The notes: generated by a model from the letters alone, not told the origin. 64,000 nt of DNA from Elmis aenea (GCA_947652605.1 OX393577.1:54336108-54400107), one strand, 5' to 3'; positions 1-12,229 are shown, numbered from the stretch's first letter. Numbers and translations: made by a program.

Positions 1-111
1 TGAAAGAAGAAGATGGTGCAGTATAGGGTGCTTTGGTTGAGCGCTGTCGTCAGTGAGGGTGGTTTTTAAAAATTGGGTTTGGGGCAGTGGCTTAGGGGCG
101 TTTTTAGAGAA

Positions 112-250
112 GAGGCTCAGGGGGTTTTGGAGAAAGGCTCGGGGGTGTTTTTAGAGCAAAGGCTCGGGGGTGTTTTTAGAGAAAAGGCTCGGGGGTGTTT
201 TTAGCGAAAAGGCTCGGGGGTGTCATTAGCGAAAAGGTTCGGGGGTGTTA
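112..250. repeat. 25-bp tandem repeat, about five copies
   Basis: Units start near 133, 158, 183, 208 and 233 and share AAAGGCTCGGGGGTGTTTTT plus a short variable tail (AGAGC, AGAGA, AGCGA). A degenerate copy precedes 133. The array sits in what would be the 3' untranslated region of the minus-strand LINE, where short tandem repeats are common. Confidence 0.85.
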
Positions 251-402
251 TCGATAGCTAGTCGATATATTTGGGGCAGGTTGGAGGTTTTGGCTAGAAG
301 AATGGTGGGGATGTGTCTGAGTTTCTTGCGCGGTTTGCGCGTGTTGGGGGGAGGAGGTATGGAGAGAAGCGGGACTATGCCGGGGACGTTGTTGTTGATG
401 AG

Positions 403-720
403 TCAGGTGGTGTAGTTGTCTAGATTGGAGGAGATTCTCTCATTGATTGGGAGAGTGCTGGCAAGTTGATGTACCTCGTTTGAGGGGTGAAACCTGTCGA
501 GTCTGAGGCATTTTCGTAGAACGGCCCTTTCGAAAGGGAGGATGTTGTTTGAGATTAGTTTGGGCTTGGTAGATAGAAGAAGGGCACGGTATTCGAATAA
601 GGGTCTGATGAATGTGGAGTACGTGTGTAAAAGAGTTTTGGAGTGGCAGCCTGTGAATCTGCCTCGGATGATAGAGAGGAGCGAGGCTCTGTGTCGGGCA
701 CGCTTTAGCGTTTTGGGCAT
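403..720 (-). pseudogene. LINE reverse transcriptase, C-terminal fragment
   Basis: About 105 codons are open on the minus strand. The segment contains the pattern that follows the RT fingers and palm in LINE ORF2 proteins: a thumb-like stretch HTYSTFIRPLFEY, then an L-P-F-E-R-A-V-L-R-K helix matching the usual 'iQn.aLR' motif, then a basic region and an S-N-E-V-H-Q-L helix. No catalytic YADD box is present, so this is only the end of the protein. The first methionine lies at the truncation point and is not a natural start. The frame ends at a TGA near 403. Family assignment is from pattern only; no function can remain in this copy. Confidence 0.55.
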
Positions 721-722
721 TT

Positions 723-1228
723 AGTACAAAAACCTGTCTTAATAACGAAAAACAATATTATGTTTAGCTTCGAGTGTTTTAAAATACGTCTAATTTAATA
801 ATTTCATACAACAACTTACTCACTAGCATAACTACCGCGATTGTCACTATTAAAATTCAGGGAATTTTAGTACAACTGTACCACGTTTATTCATTTTATT
901 TTATCGCTGCTTAATCGATGATACATGATACAACAAAGTGCAGGTTATACGTATTTTTGAACAGTGAAATTATTGTTCAATTATTCATTATTCATAGCGA
1001 CATGATAAAAAAAATTGGAAACGAACAAATCACTTCAGAAAAAAATTAATGTCGAATTGGAAATTAAAATATTTGTTTCATTTTCATACAGATGTAAATT
1101 GTTAACTATCAACCAATAAAAAGACTATGAACAGAAGCCGCAAAAGAAATTGTTAAGAAATCGTGGGTTATCTCAGATGAGAAATCTTTAGTGTTTGATT
1201 ATAATTTTAGCTAGACTACTGAGCAGTA
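723..1228. other. AT-rich stretch without recognised genes
   Basis: No ORF of note, no RNA gene and no clear element end is visible between the LINE fragment and the inverted-repeat element. Confidence 0.6.
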
Positions 1229-1791
1229 CACGGTGGGCAAATTTCGATGTTTTAATAGGGAATCTCGGTAACTATAAGAGGTATCAAAAAACGGCCGAGC
1301 ATCCTCGATCTCTTTTTCCGAGAAAAAGTTAATGGTGAAAACTAAAATTGGTTATCGTTTTTTGTTTCCGAGTTATCGACGATAACTCGATTTTTCGTCT
1401 TTTCGTTTTATGACTATACCTTACTTGTTTATGAAAATAAACAAAAATTATTTTAACGTTCTACAGGCACTTCTTTAATAAGAATACAGTGGCGTAGACA
1501 ATTTTTCAAAAAAAATAATCGAAATCCGAGTTGTGACATTAAGTTGTATTTTTTTAAATAGAACCTATGACTTATTTAAATTCCTTATTTTTTTTTCATT
1601 CCAAATATATAAGGGTTGATGTTATTATTTTCAATAATATGTAAGTTGCGAAAGTTTTTTAGTTTTTTTTAAAGAAAATTATAGTAGGCTGTGAAAACAA
1701 AAACCAAACAAGGTGTAAAACCTTTTAAAACCTCATTTGGTACACGTTACGAAGGTTTTGTAATTTGTTGTTGTGATAAACATTGTAAATA

Positions 1792-2807
1792 CAGGGTGTG
1801 TATAAATTGGCGGAAGCGCTACACGTGGCGATGTTCTTCGTCAAATTCTAAGTCGAAAATCTTAATACAAAAATGTTGTACCATGCTTGCTGTGTCTGCA
1901 AGAGGTCCTCAAAGTTTTGACACTTAGTCCTTTAAAAAGCGTTCTTATTTAATATTTTTTAATGAAAAAGCTGCGATTTGGAATAAAAATAAATTTCGAA
2001 TAATATTTTTTCTTAGATATTATGCTTTTCCTCTCAAAAATTGGTGTTGAAAATATGTTAATCACTGTTTTATTCTTGAGGCTTTCGCGGCCGTTATCCA
2101 TAATACAATCTTGGTTTCCGGGTTTGGAACCGCGTCTTCTATATTTAGAAGTAGTTGACGTTTCGACCATTGTGTCTTGGTCTTTTTCAAAACGACTAAT
2201 TTGTGAGGGATGTTGCTGGGTTCATATATCCAGCTTGTGGAGGCGTGGCGTTCCGCTTGATGGATCACTGAGGCAGGACAAATCCATCAAGCGGAACGCC
2301 ACGCCTCCACAAGCTGGATATATAAACCCAGCAACTTCCCTCACAAATTAGTCGTTTTGAAAAAGACCAAGACACGATGGTCGAAACGTCAACTACTTCT
2401 AAATATAGAAGACGCGGTTCCAAACCCGGAAACCAAGATTGTATTATGTTAATCACTGATTTGAATGAAAATAATACACTTGGCAACATTGTCATTAGCT
2501 GTCATCTCTGTTTTTCTCGTAATTATTTCTAGTTTGTGTTAGACGAAACCTAAAAGCTTGCAGCTATGTTTACGAACTGAAGGCTTTCAGTTTGAACAAA
2601 TATTATAAATACCTAGGTAAAAATTGCTAATAAAAAAATGTCCAAACGCAAATCAATGGATGCAATGTTGCCAAATGTTTGTTTCTTTAAATGGTTCCTG
2701 AGACCATAGGAAGCATGGTACAACATTTTTGTATAAAAAATTTCGACTTAGAATTTTACGAAGAACATCGTCACGTGTAGCGCTTCCGCCAATTTATACA
2801 CACCCTG
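1792..2807. mobile_element. TA-flanked MITE nested in the outer element
   Basis: Ends are TA-CAGGGTGTGTATAAATTGG at 1790 and CCAATTTATACACACCCTG-TA at 2807; the inverted match continues through GGCGGAAGCGCTACACGTGG for about 100 bp. A second copy lies at 27791-28414. Taking out the internal insertion 2068-2444 and one copy of its 14-bp duplication leaves 625 bp, against 624 bp in the second copy, so the second copy is the pre-insertion form. No coding capacity. Confidence 0.85.
2068..2444. mobile_element. Palindromic insertion with 14-bp target duplication, Penelope-like
   Basis: This 377-bp insert is flanked by TATGTTAATCACTG at 2054-2067 and 2445-2458. It consists mostly of two 166-bp arms (2100-2265 and 2282-2447, with about three mismatches) around a 16-bp spacer. 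Each arm holds a short hairpin followed by GAAAC-GTC (right arm: stem GACCA/TGGTC, GAAAC at 2383, GTC at 2388). Variable-length target duplications, inverted partial copies and GAAAC-type motifs are properties of Penelope-like elements; that family call is inference. Confidence 0.65.
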
Positions 2808-3301
2808 TATATGAAAATAAGAAAACAACGATATAATCGGAATCTGCAGTAATGTAATTTATTGTAGTTTATTTGTTATCACAACAACAAATTATATACC
2901 TATTTGGAATTACAAAAAAATAAGGAATTTAAATAAGTCATAGCCAACTATGGGTTCTATTAAAAAAAAAATACAACTTTATGTCACAACTCGAATTTGG
3001 ATTTTTTTTTGAAAAATTGTCTACGCCACTGAATTCTTATCAAAAAAGTGCCTGTAGAACGTCAAAATTATTTTTGTTTATTTTCATAAACAAACGAGAT
3101 ATAGTCATAAAACGAAAAGTCGAAAAATCGAGTTATCGGCGATAACTCGAAAACAAAAGACGATAACTAAATTAAGTTTTCACCATTAACTTTTTCTCGA
3201 AAAAAGAGATCGAGGATGCGCGGTCCGTGTTTTGATACCTCTTATAGTTACCGAGAATACCGAGATTCCCTATTAAAACATCGAAATTTGCCCACCCTGT
3301 A

Positions 3302-3967
3302 CATACTCCAAGACAAAAAAAAAAATTTAATAAACTGCTTTTTAATTGACTGAATTTGCAATCTATCTGTTTTATTTTACTCTTTATTTTGTTGTATAAA
3401 GTGGCTTTATTTAATTTAAATACTTCCTATGCAGGGAACAATTATTATTCTTTTAATTTAAAAGATCGCCTATGTTAATAAATTACTTTTATCGTTCATT
3501 TTACGTGTTTTCATTTGATTTTCGCCAATATTACCTCGTGTTTTTGTTACAAATAACCTTAAGATACCTGCATAATGTTATGAATATGTAAAAAAAGGAC
3601 TGCATAGTGCACAATATATTGATAATGATTCTTTTAACATGAATTGTTTTGATATGCACGTTTGGACGTCAAACATATACATTTTCATAGTAACATAATA
3701 TATTGTTAATAATAAGGCAAACATTTTTTATCATTTTTCCATATGTAACACAAAAATGTATTTAAATATGTTATGTATTTTAAAAAGACAATATAAGTAC
3801 ATTTTTTGGTCAAAATCAGATAGTAATGGACATATAAAAATTTGTTTATGCCCAAAATGTTTTTTTTACAATGTCCAATTTTGTAATGCACAAAGGGCAA
3901 AATTTCAAATCTCTTTTTCCGTCATGATTTATTGATATTTGATTTTTTCCGAGGAAAATATAAACAC
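3302..3967. other. AT-rich stretch without recognised genes
   Basis: Short open frames (for example 3706-3900, minus) are low-complexity and have no recognisable domain. Nothing else is supported here. Confidence 0.6.
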
Positions 3968-4125
3968 GGCCCGATTGCACAATGTAACACTGGTGTTAAA
4001 AATCGAGTTAAGCCATAAAACTAGGTAACATCAGCGCCAACCATGCTGCAATTTTGCCTATTTTTAGGGTTAACGTAGTTTAACTCCGGGGTTAATCCCA
4101 AATTCAACTTTTATGCAATCGGACC
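3968..4125. mobile_element. Short MITE with GGCCCGATTGCA / TGCAATCGGACC ends
   Basis: The ends are inverted repeats of about 12 bp and the interior holds GTTAA/TTAAC-rich hairpins (GGGTTAAC, GGGGTTAATCCC). Related copies appear at 21747-21853 and, as an end only, at 27395-27429. No target duplication could be fixed. Confidence 0.5.
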
Positions 4126-4594
4126 TTATTAAATGTTTACACTACTAAAACCATCTGAACATTCCCTATAGGTACATCGTCCGCTATGCGTTCTGTAGGT
4201 TGTGTGTAAACCTTCCGCCAAAAATTTTAAATTAAATTAAAAGTCAACAAAACACTCATATATGTTATTTTTAAACATAACGTACCCAATTAAGATTGAT
4301 GAACCATGACTCAAGACGCAAGACCATTTAGCTGGCGTATTGGCGATTTTTGTATGGACTGTTTAGTTCGTTATAGCGAACAGTACCGGACCCTGGACAA
4401 ACTTTAGCGTTTGGGTTGTATTTATAGAGCGCGTGTACGAAATTTACAATTTTATTATTGATCACAATTTTTCGGGATCAAATCGAATCTCTTTGAGTTA
4501 CGGGTCCTAGACATTTGTCTTTCAAGTCCAATGGTTTAATCCGACACTGATAGCGAATAATCATAAATTGATGTTCGTAAATCGAGAACTGCAT

Positions 4595-4830
4595 GCAGGG
4601 GCGTCGAGAGACGCCGGGTCCGGGGGAAATTTTTTACAAGGGCCCCAAGTATATCGATTATTTGAAAATTGTGGGATGATATCCGAGCCCCTGTAACTTC
4701 CGGGCCCGGAAAATTATACCCTATCGCCAGGGCCGGATATAGGGGTGTGCAGAGTGTGCACCGCACACGGCCCCGCGCCTAGACCGGCCCCGCGCTAGCC
4801 GTGGAGGGTTTGCGGGGCCGTGTGCGAAAA
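4595..4830. mobile_element. hAT-type MITE end fragments (CAGGGGCG and CAGGGCCGG ends)
   Basis: Two GC-rich blocks begin with CAGGGGCG near 4597 and CAGGGCCGGATATAGGGG near 4732. The second is followed by CACACGGCCCCGCG and, inverted, GGGGCCGTGTGCG. CAGGG-type ends are typical of hAT MITEs. A related block with GGACCGTGTGCGAAAATAAA lies at 19880-19945. I did not find matching termini with duplications, so borders are approximate. Confidence 0.4.
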
Positions 4831-4869
4831 TAAAAATCAGGCTGGTGAACTAAGAAATGCCAAGCGAGC

Positions 4870-7800
4870 GGGATCTGTACACACACGCACACGGTAGGCC
4901 GCTCCAGCTAGGTAGTTTTTGTTTTTTGGTATGGAAAAAATGAGGACGAGGAGCTTTTTTTTCGGTAGCTTGTTTTTTCAGTTTTTTAGTAACATTTTTA
5001 ACATTTTTCTTTAACTCCCACCTCTTTAATATCCACCAACATTTTGAATGTATATTTACTACATAAATTGCATTTATCCTCCATATAATAAGGTACCTAT
5101 GATGGGGTTGTTATTTCTAAAAACAAAGGATGTAACTGAATCGGTAATGATCTTTGAAACATCGATTTTTAATACTTTTTATACCAACACTGCGTAGCTA
5201 TGGACTGAAAGGCATATACAGGGTGTCCCCATTATACACGGCAAAAAAGTATGTGCATATTCCTGAGTGAAAATGATGACCATTTGTCAAATATTTTGTT
5301 ATCCGAAAATGCTTCCTTCAAAGTTAGAGACCTCCAAAGTTGCAAGAAAAAAAATTCAAAAAATCGATTACGTCTTAGCCGTTTAAGCTAGAGCTATCAA
5401 ACTTGGCCGAAATGTTTGGGTGTTTCCCATTGACTTTGTGGGATAATTAGAAAGAAAACACGTAATTGGAAGTATGATTTATAGTCAGGTCATCCGCTTA
5501 CCATCTTCAGAATTTTTTTTTTGGAATAAAATTGAAAATGTCATTCGTCCATAAGAAAGTACGACTTAAGAGGAAAAAATTCGTCCCTCTTTGTTTTTTG
5601 CTGTAAACGTAGCCGTTTTCGAGAAAATTAGCGCTAAAGATGCATCGACAAACTCTGTTTATACACCTCAAATATTTTTTTTAACGAAACTTAGTTGGCT
5701 AATGTCATGCTTGACTTAAGGCTTATTCATAATAAACTAAGTGAATGTCGGCTAATTCGTTTAGAGTATACAAGTTTGTGTCTGACATTTTTAAAAAAAG
5801 GTTAGGTTGCTTCACTTTTCTAATATCTATTTTAAGATACAAATGTTGAGTGTACCATGAGCATCTAGGCTAGGTACTTAAAGCTTAGCTCTATTCATCA
5901 CAAGTCGATTAAGAAAGCATGTAAAGAAGCATTTCATTATGTTAAAAGATACGACATTCTAGTATCCCAGTAAGTACCTACATTTGTACTGAAGCAGTAA
6001 CCTTAATCTCTTTAGCAAAAAATGAAAGTGGTTTGATGACGTTTTACATTCTTCTTATGTTTGTAATAAGTCCATTAAATTAGACCTACATTTGGCAGCG
6101 CTAAAGCGTTTTTGTTTGTTTTTTTTTTCCTTCGATGGTGACACGATATGACGTTGATCTTACACCTACGTTGCTGACATTCACGAAAAAAAAGAGCTAA
6201 AAACAAAATGAGGCAGTGACGCATCAGCATGCCGCTACACCCACAGTTTTGTAGAAATGTTTTTAATTAACGCATTGGCGTTTTATTTTGAACGATATGA
6301 CTCACGCAAAATACAGATGAACTTTACACTAAAAATATGAGGGCGAATCTTATTTATGTTAGTAAACAGTAAACACGATTCGCGCAAAAAAACATAGCAG
6401 CTACTAGTCTAAATCTAAATGTACTAACGTTGAATGAAGATTCTTTAAAATATGACCCTCAAAATGTTTTTATAGTATCACAATTTTTGAGTATATTAAC
6501 TGATAACAAAGAATTTAAACATTAAGTTTGAAAAACATTTTTAACCCGTTTGTATTTGCGACCCCCTTTTTTATATCAAATTTGATTGCGCCCTTTTTCC
6601 ATATAAATTCATAAGTCGGGCCTAGAGGTAATTTCACCTGAGGCAGGAGGGTAAATTTGCGCCGCTATGTAGGTATATAGTTTCTTATTTCTAATAAGTA
6701 TTAAAAATAAATAAATGTTTTTGAAAACAAAATATATACAGGGTGTCCCAGATTACACTTCCAGCATGGGGAGCTCGCTTATTATAAGAGATACAGGTTT
6801 GTTTAAATTAGATGAATCATTCCTTAGTATGAGAGGAGCCATAATCAATTTCTAAAAGTACAAAATTTCTCGTGCTTCAGATGTTATAGCAAAAAATATG
6901 AAAATGTCGAATTTGTTTTTTCTCTAATAACTTTTTTGTCTTAATCATTAAAACAATTTTTTTGTACTTTCTTAAGGTACTTTTTAATGGCCCTGCAATT
7001 CATATTGTGCCCCCTTCCAATTCTCTTGTCCTGTCATAACACTCTTATTTGTTTTTATTTCTGATCCGTCTTTGAACTTTGACTACAATTTTAAAAATGT
7101 GTATTTTTGTTAGTACTCTTTGCTAACGTAAACTTAAAAATACATTAAAATCCGGAATAATTGCTATTAGACTCACTATGAACCTATAGCCCGTGCGACT
7201 TTTGTCATTTTTAATATATATTTTATGTTATTGTGTTTTAATAAATAGTTTTGCTTTTGATTTCCAATGTTCTTACAGCCCCTCCTTCCCTATGGAACGC
7301 GCCCCATAGGTTGAGAATCACTGCCCTATGAAAAGGTTGTGTAAAAATATGTAGGTTTATTCACATATTTCTGTGCAAACAAACTATAGTGTCACACACA
7401 TTTTACTGCTTAAAAATTTTCGTAGACTTGAATTACTGTGTTCTTAATTAACCAACTACTAAACAAGTTGATACATATAATTGACACAATTAATATTTAA
7501 TTACGTCATAAACTTTAGTTATAACTTTGGTAAGTTGTAAATAATATTACTTAGGTATAGGTACATATCATTCATGCAAAAATCTACAATTTACATACAT
7601 ATGTGTAATTTACCTGGCGTAAACGGAATTAGGCTTTTCCCCTTTTTTCCTTCAGTGGTGATTTTAGACAAAAAAAACGAATTCATATTATGATAGTTGC
7701 ATCAAATCTGATTATCTGAACATATGTAGACTATTATTTCACCGCCGGAAATGACCCCAACTTTGTTATTACAAATGGAACAATATGTATTTTTTTCATT

Positions 7801-7965
7801 TTTGAAACGAGAACACAATTGTTTATGCAGCTGCACCAATATACGGGGTGTTTGAAATTCGAGTTTAAGCATGGGGATCTCGCTTATTATAATAGCTAGA
7901 ATATAGGTTTAAATTTGGCAAAGTTGCTAAATTTGGTGCTAATAATACAAAGTGTTTAATCGGTT
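4870..7965. other. Gene-free stretch with isolated element ends
   Basis: Single termini of the CAGGGTG type are visible at about 5219 (CAGGGTGTCCCCATTATAC), 6740 (CAGGGTGTCCCAGATTACAC) and 7842 (CGGGGTGTTTGAAATTC). The last two share a subterminal ATGGGGA(G/T)CTCGCTTATTAT motif with ends near 15381, 51472 and 55287. A hAT-like right end (AGGTTGAGAATCACTG) sits near 7305. No coding region is recognisable. Confidence 0.5.
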
Positions 7966-8044
7966 TTAAGGCCTAGCATACACAGTTTTCTGTCGCGCGA
8001 CTCAAGTCGCGCGATAGAAAACGCTCTGTGTGTGCTAGGCCTAA
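7966..8044. repeat. Imperfect palindrome with CG-rich core
   Basis: The arms AGGCCTAGCATACACAG and CTGTGTGTGCTAGGCCT enclose a second inverted pair, TCGCGCGACT and AGTCGCGCGA, giving a hairpin of about 38 bp per arm. It could be a minimal MITE or the core of a larger foldback element. Confidence 0.75.
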
Positions 8045-9059
8045 AGGTTGCGAAATTGGTTTATTGTCAAAAAGTCAATATTTTAAAATGGAACGATTGG
8101 TATTATGTTCAAAAGTATAGAAATTTAAGATGCAAAACAAAATTAGATACTTAAAACCATACAATTTTATGTATTCAGGTGAAATTAAAAATTAAAAAGT
8201 AAATTATAATTGTGAAATGTAAAAATTAAAAATGTATATTGGTAGGTTAAATATGTTCTCGTGTGAAACGTCCTTCCATCTGATCTAAGCTTTTTAAAAC
8301 TATATCATTACATTTCTATGTTACCAGACCTTTGCTTTTAAATCGATTTTTGCAAGCTAGTTTTATTGCTGCTTGCTAAAATGCAATTACTCATCATCTG
8401 AGGTTTCTGTTGTATGTTTAGTGCACTTTTGACAGTCCAGATAAGGACCACGTGTTAATAACTCAGGAATAATCATTTTAAAACGATTCTGGCCGCATTT
8501 TACAGTCAAATATTTAATTACAAACATGCATGATAAGAGAGAGTATTTATTTACTTGCTTCGGAGCTAATTCAGAAGTCAAATACTTTAAATACAGGATT
8601 AAATAATGTAAAAACAATATGTCTAAAAATTGTGAATGTTATAAATTAAAGATAACCCTTACGGCTTATTCAGCAGGATGTTTACGATGTGTACATTTGA
8701 AATATAAATATAAATATTTGAATGAAATAGTCACTTTGCGTTTACAGCTTTGATGTGTTTCTATATCTGCTAAAAGCGGCTAAATTTTATTTAAACTACC
8801 AAGGTCTGCATGGTTAGAACTAAAAGTGGATATAAAACTATTGGTATATATTAAAAATTCTGTTTAGCAACTTACTAAAATGTAATAAATAGTTAAATAC
8901 ACCTTTTTGAATCTGGTCTTGTAAGACTCGGTTTAATTTCACTATAGATGAAAAACGACATACTTCTTGAATTAGCAATACATTAAGTAAAGGTGGGTGC
9001 TAATATGTTAAAAGCCAAGAAAACATAGCATATTAAATTAACAAGACTTTAAAACTAAA
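8045..9059. other. AT-rich stretch without recognised genes
   Basis: No convincing ORF, RNA gene or repeat boundary is visible. Confidence 0.55.
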
Positions 9060-9866
9060 GTTGTCACGTTAATAAAAACACTCGAGTTTAAAATTATTTA
9101 AATATTTTAGTTTTAAGTAGGTAGGTACATGACTTCCATTGTAAAAATCGCTAAAAAATAATAATTTTGTTTTTAAATAAAGCATAAAAATCCAGGGGTT
9201 TGGAGCGGAGCACGGAGCTGGAGCACGGAGCTGGGAGCACGAAGCATTAGAGCAATGGGTTTTTGCCCGGAACAGGAGCTGAGTCCAGAGCAAATAATTT
9301 TGATTGCTCCACTGCTCCAGTTTATTATGTACAATTAAAAAAAAATCTGTTTTTCAACGTTTGAAGATCAATAATTTGTTTTTTTAAACATTTATTTAAC
9401 TGCACTTATTTGTTAGGGTCAAATAATGTTATTTTTAACTAACTTCTACATATCCGATAAAATTAAAACTTTGTTTTTGAAAACAACTTTTTTAATCAAT
9501 TTTTTTTTTTTTGGAGCATGGAGCGGAGCTGGAACGGAGCTGGAGCAGGCATTTTGATGTCGGAGCGGAGCTGGAGCGAGGAATTAAAAAATTGGACTGC
9601 TCCAAACCCCTGTAAAAATCTGTATCAAAAACCTTTATAACATTTTGTTCTATTTAATAAATAAAGAGGTTAAAGTAAATTTTAAAAATAATGAAATTTA
9701 ATATTTTGTCTGTACTTAGTGCCAAAATGGAAGGTGATATAAGAAATCTGATTACATTGACGTTATTTTCTCAAAAAAATAGCCTGGGAGACCAATATCA
9801 GATTTTCGCAAATTATTACGGTAACCTAGATACCCCGTAAAACATTTGAATTTGGTCCACCCTGTA
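9060..9866. mobile_element. Interspersed repeat family A, copy 1 (split by a hAT MITE)
   Basis: The block resembles 19033-19374 and 48657-49012. Shared landmarks are GCATAAAAATCTGTAT, TTCTATTT(T)AATAAATAAAGA, AATCTGATTACA, GAGACC.ATATCAGATTTTCGC and TATTACGGTAACC.AGA.ACCC, ending in TTTGGTCCACCCTGTA. It has no ORF. The other copies lack the 9193-9612 insert. Confidence 0.75.
9193..9612. mobile_element. hAT MITE with 8-bp duplication TAAAAATC and GGAGC repeats
   Basis: Termini CAGGGGTTTGGAGC and GCTCCAAACCCCTG are perfect inverted repeats flanked by TAAAAATC at 9185-9192 and 9613-9620. The empty site is preserved in the related repeat near 19130 (GCATAAAAATCTGTAT), which confirms the duplication. 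Both subterminal regions are built of imperfect GGAGCGGAGCT hexamer-like units in opposite orientation. Non-coding. Confidence 0.9.
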
Positions 9867-10203
9867 GGTGGCCAATTTTCGATGCCCACACAGGGTACCT
9901 CGGTTATTTTCAGAGGTGTAATATATCGATATTTATATGAGAAAAAAAAATCATATCGTAATCTTACAAAAAACCATGCAAAAATGTCTAACGTTTTTCG
10001 CTATCTTTTCGTTTAAGCGAAATTTTTGAAAATTACCAAACATCGGTTTTTAGCTATATTTCGAAAATGAAAAAAGATATCAAAAATACGTTTACGGCAA
10101 TGAATTCCTTACGGGAAAAAAATCGAGACTACGTACTTAGTTTTTTCCTATCTCTGATAATAACCGAGATACCCAGTATGGGCATCGAAAACAGGCCACC
10201 CTG
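9867..10203. mobile_element. TA-flanked MITE abutting repeat A
   Basis: The left part GGTGGCCAATTTTCGATGCC and right part GGCATCGAAAACAGGCCACC are inverted, and the match continues through (C)TCGGTTATT.TCAGAG. The right end is CACCCTG-TA. The left end lacks the first bases and shares its CCTGTA with the right end of the preceding repeat, so one element seems to have inserted at the end of the other. Confidence 0.65.
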
Positions 10204-11151
10204 TACACATAGGTATATTAGATAAGTTAAATTTCTCGTAGACTGTAGATAATTACTTGTTGGCAGTCTTTATCGATATTGTGAAAAAAAAAAAATTAAT
10301 ATAGTAGAATATAATAACACAGTTCGACATGATTTTTGTTATTTTGAATTTGATTGGTGTTATTTACTGATTCGGTGGCGCTGATTAAGATTTAGTTTTT
10401 TGATATCACATCAGGTGTTTAAACAAAAGAATTTTTTAATACATTGGATCGGCTCCGTCAGCTGTGTAGGTACGACGCGACGTCTTGTAGACCCGAGCAT
10501 ATTGGTCCGATTCCCGGATTTGTGACAGTTAGAAATCAGTCAAAATACAATAATAGTAATTTTATTAACCCTTTAAATATGTATGTAACCCGCTTGTTTT
10601 ATACATCAGATAAAATTAAAATCCTTTATTTGCGTATGGCAGGTATTTACATATGTAATTCTACGTATTGGACACAAACTTTTCATTTTGCTGAAAAACT
10701 TGATGAGATAGAGAACATCTGTGTGTGCTATTGAATTCAGAGCATGTTACTTATATAAGAACAGCAATTTTAATATAAATTATACAAATAATTTTTTGTT
10801 TATGTAGTTTCAAAATTAATTTTTGTTTGTTTGAGAACCATTAATCTGTTCTTCCATTTTTCTGAAAAATTGATGTGAGCAAAAATCTGTGTGTGCCATT
10901 GAATTCAGCTGATATAATTGATATAAGAACAGCAATTCTAATATAAAATATACAAATAGCTTTGCAGAAAAAAAATATTTTAGACTCGTTAATCTTTTTT
11001 CCAATTTTGCTTTAAAACTTGTTGAGATAGCGAAAACCTGCGTGTGCCATTGAATTCAGTGCATGTTATATACATAAATAAGAACAGCAATTTTAATATA
11101 AATTAACAAACAGTTTTACAATTTAATGTTTTTTTTTAAGAATCATTAATC

Positions 11152-11421
11152 CAGTGGTTTCCAACCTTTTTGTACCTCCGCCCCCCTTTTTCATAAAAAA
11201 AAATTTGCGCCCCCCTCACTTTTCGTATCAATCTAATTTCATAAATACGGTTCTAATATAATAATTATTTAATGGGCTACAAAACAATATACCATATTCT
11301 GTATGAATAAAGTTCTTATTGTTTGTACTCAAAAATGACATTTTGGCAACAGCTGCGCGCCCCCCTTGTAATGGTCTCGCGCCCCCCTAGGGGGGCGCGC
11401 CCCACAGGTTGGAAACCACTG
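11152..11421. mobile_element. hAT MITE with 8-bp duplication CATTAATC
   Basis: Termini CAGTGGTTTCCAACCT and AGGTTGGAAACCACTG are perfect inverted repeats, flanked by CATTAATC at 11144-11151 and 11422-11429. Subterminal C-rich (GCGCCCCCC) and G-rich (GGGGGGCGCGCC) blocks continue the inverted pattern. It is inserted in a unit of the tandem array. Confidence 0.92.
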
Positions 11422-11593
11422 CATTAATCGGTTTTTCTATTTTGTTGAAAAACTTGATATGATAGCGAAATTTTTTGCCAAGTCGTGTGATACGAAGCGC
11501 TCAAGGTTTCTTCTCGGTCTTCTTGGGCAAGAGGACGCAGAACAGAAAATATTGCGAATTTATAAAAATTAACAAAATTGGGAATACAAAAAT

Positions 11594-11770
11594 TTAATGG
11601 ATACGATGCTCGAAATGACCACCATTTACTTCTTGGCAGTAGGCTAACCTATGCCGAAATTCCGTAAGAATGTTTAAAACCACATCTGGCGAGATTCTTC
11701 CAAGTTCTTTTGTTATTCGGTTTCTCAGTTCGCCTAAATCACCAAGTGGGTGTGCATAAACATTAGATTT
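11594..11770 (-). pseudogene. DDE transposase C-terminal fragment (Tc1/IS630-like)
   Basis: About 58 codons on the minus strand read through HPLGDLGELRNRI, then K-E-L-G-R-I-S-P-D-V, then EFRHRLAYCQEVNGGHFEH and a stop. This is the tail that follows the catalytic core in a group of insect Tc1/IS630-like transposases: a 'V.G.L.ELR.RI..E...I.PDV...V..EF..R...C....GGHFEH' pattern, recalled from the family rather than searched. All three catalytic acids lie upstream and are missing here. The fragment is inside the foreign block that splits the tandem array, so the block is probably a deletion derivative of such a transposon. No frame break is visible within the fragment. Confidence 0.65.
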
Positions 11771-12229
11771 TAAAAAAGAAAGCTAATGGAGTTAAATTCG
11801 TTATCAAAAATGTCAAAAATTTGTACGGAAAAGATAAATTTATAAGTTTCTTCTTTTTTTTTTTTCTTTCAATTGTTTAAATTAACACTGTCTTCCTTCA
11901 TAGCCTACTTGAAAATATTACGTTGCCCTAATAATTAACAATAAAATCGCGATATCTCGGAAAATATCAATTTTAGGTGAAAAACAGCCTTTATGTTTTC
12001 GAAGGAGAATTAAATTTTCTATAAGAATGTGTAAAAATATACAGGGTGTTGTAATTAAGAAAAATGAGTTATCGATGTTTAAAGTTGTACAAGTTTAAAC
12101 AAGCGTAAAAAACGCCCTGTATAATATTTTTTAAATGTACGTTGTGCAAAGTGTTAGTAAGCTTATTGTGAACATAAACTTAAAAAAAAAATTACTTGCA
12201 ATTTCAAAGTTCTTAAATGTTGAAAATTT

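Larger units (their letters stand above)
1..722 (-). mobile_element. 5'-truncated LINE tail (non-LTR retrotransposon), minus strand
   Basis: The minus strand of this G-rich block reads as the end of a non-LTR retrotransposon ORF2, followed by a repetitive 3' untranslated part that runs off the left edge. The block stops sharply near 722, where AT-rich DNA begins, as expected for a 5'-truncated insertion. The true 3' end and any target duplication lie outside the window. The clade is not clear; a jockey/R1-like LINE is a reasonable guess. Confidence 0.6.
1229..3299. mobile_element. Long inverted-repeat DNA transposon (outer element of a three-level nest)
   Basis: The ends read TA-CACGGTGGGCAAATTTCG at 1227 and CGAAATTTGCCCACCCTG-TA at 3299, with TA on both sides. 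The arms stay complementary for several hundred bases (about 1229-1600 against 2920-3299), including the GAGTTATCG.CGATAACTCG segment and the stretch around GTGGCGTAGACAATTTTT. There is no transposase ORF. TA duplications and CA(G/C)GGTG ends point to a Tc1/mariner (IS630-type) non-autonomous element with very long TIRs. A second element occupies its centre. Confidence 0.75.

Noticed and set aside
2022..2495. Overlapping ORFs on both strands in the palindrome
   Set aside because: Mirror-image frames produced by the inverted arms.
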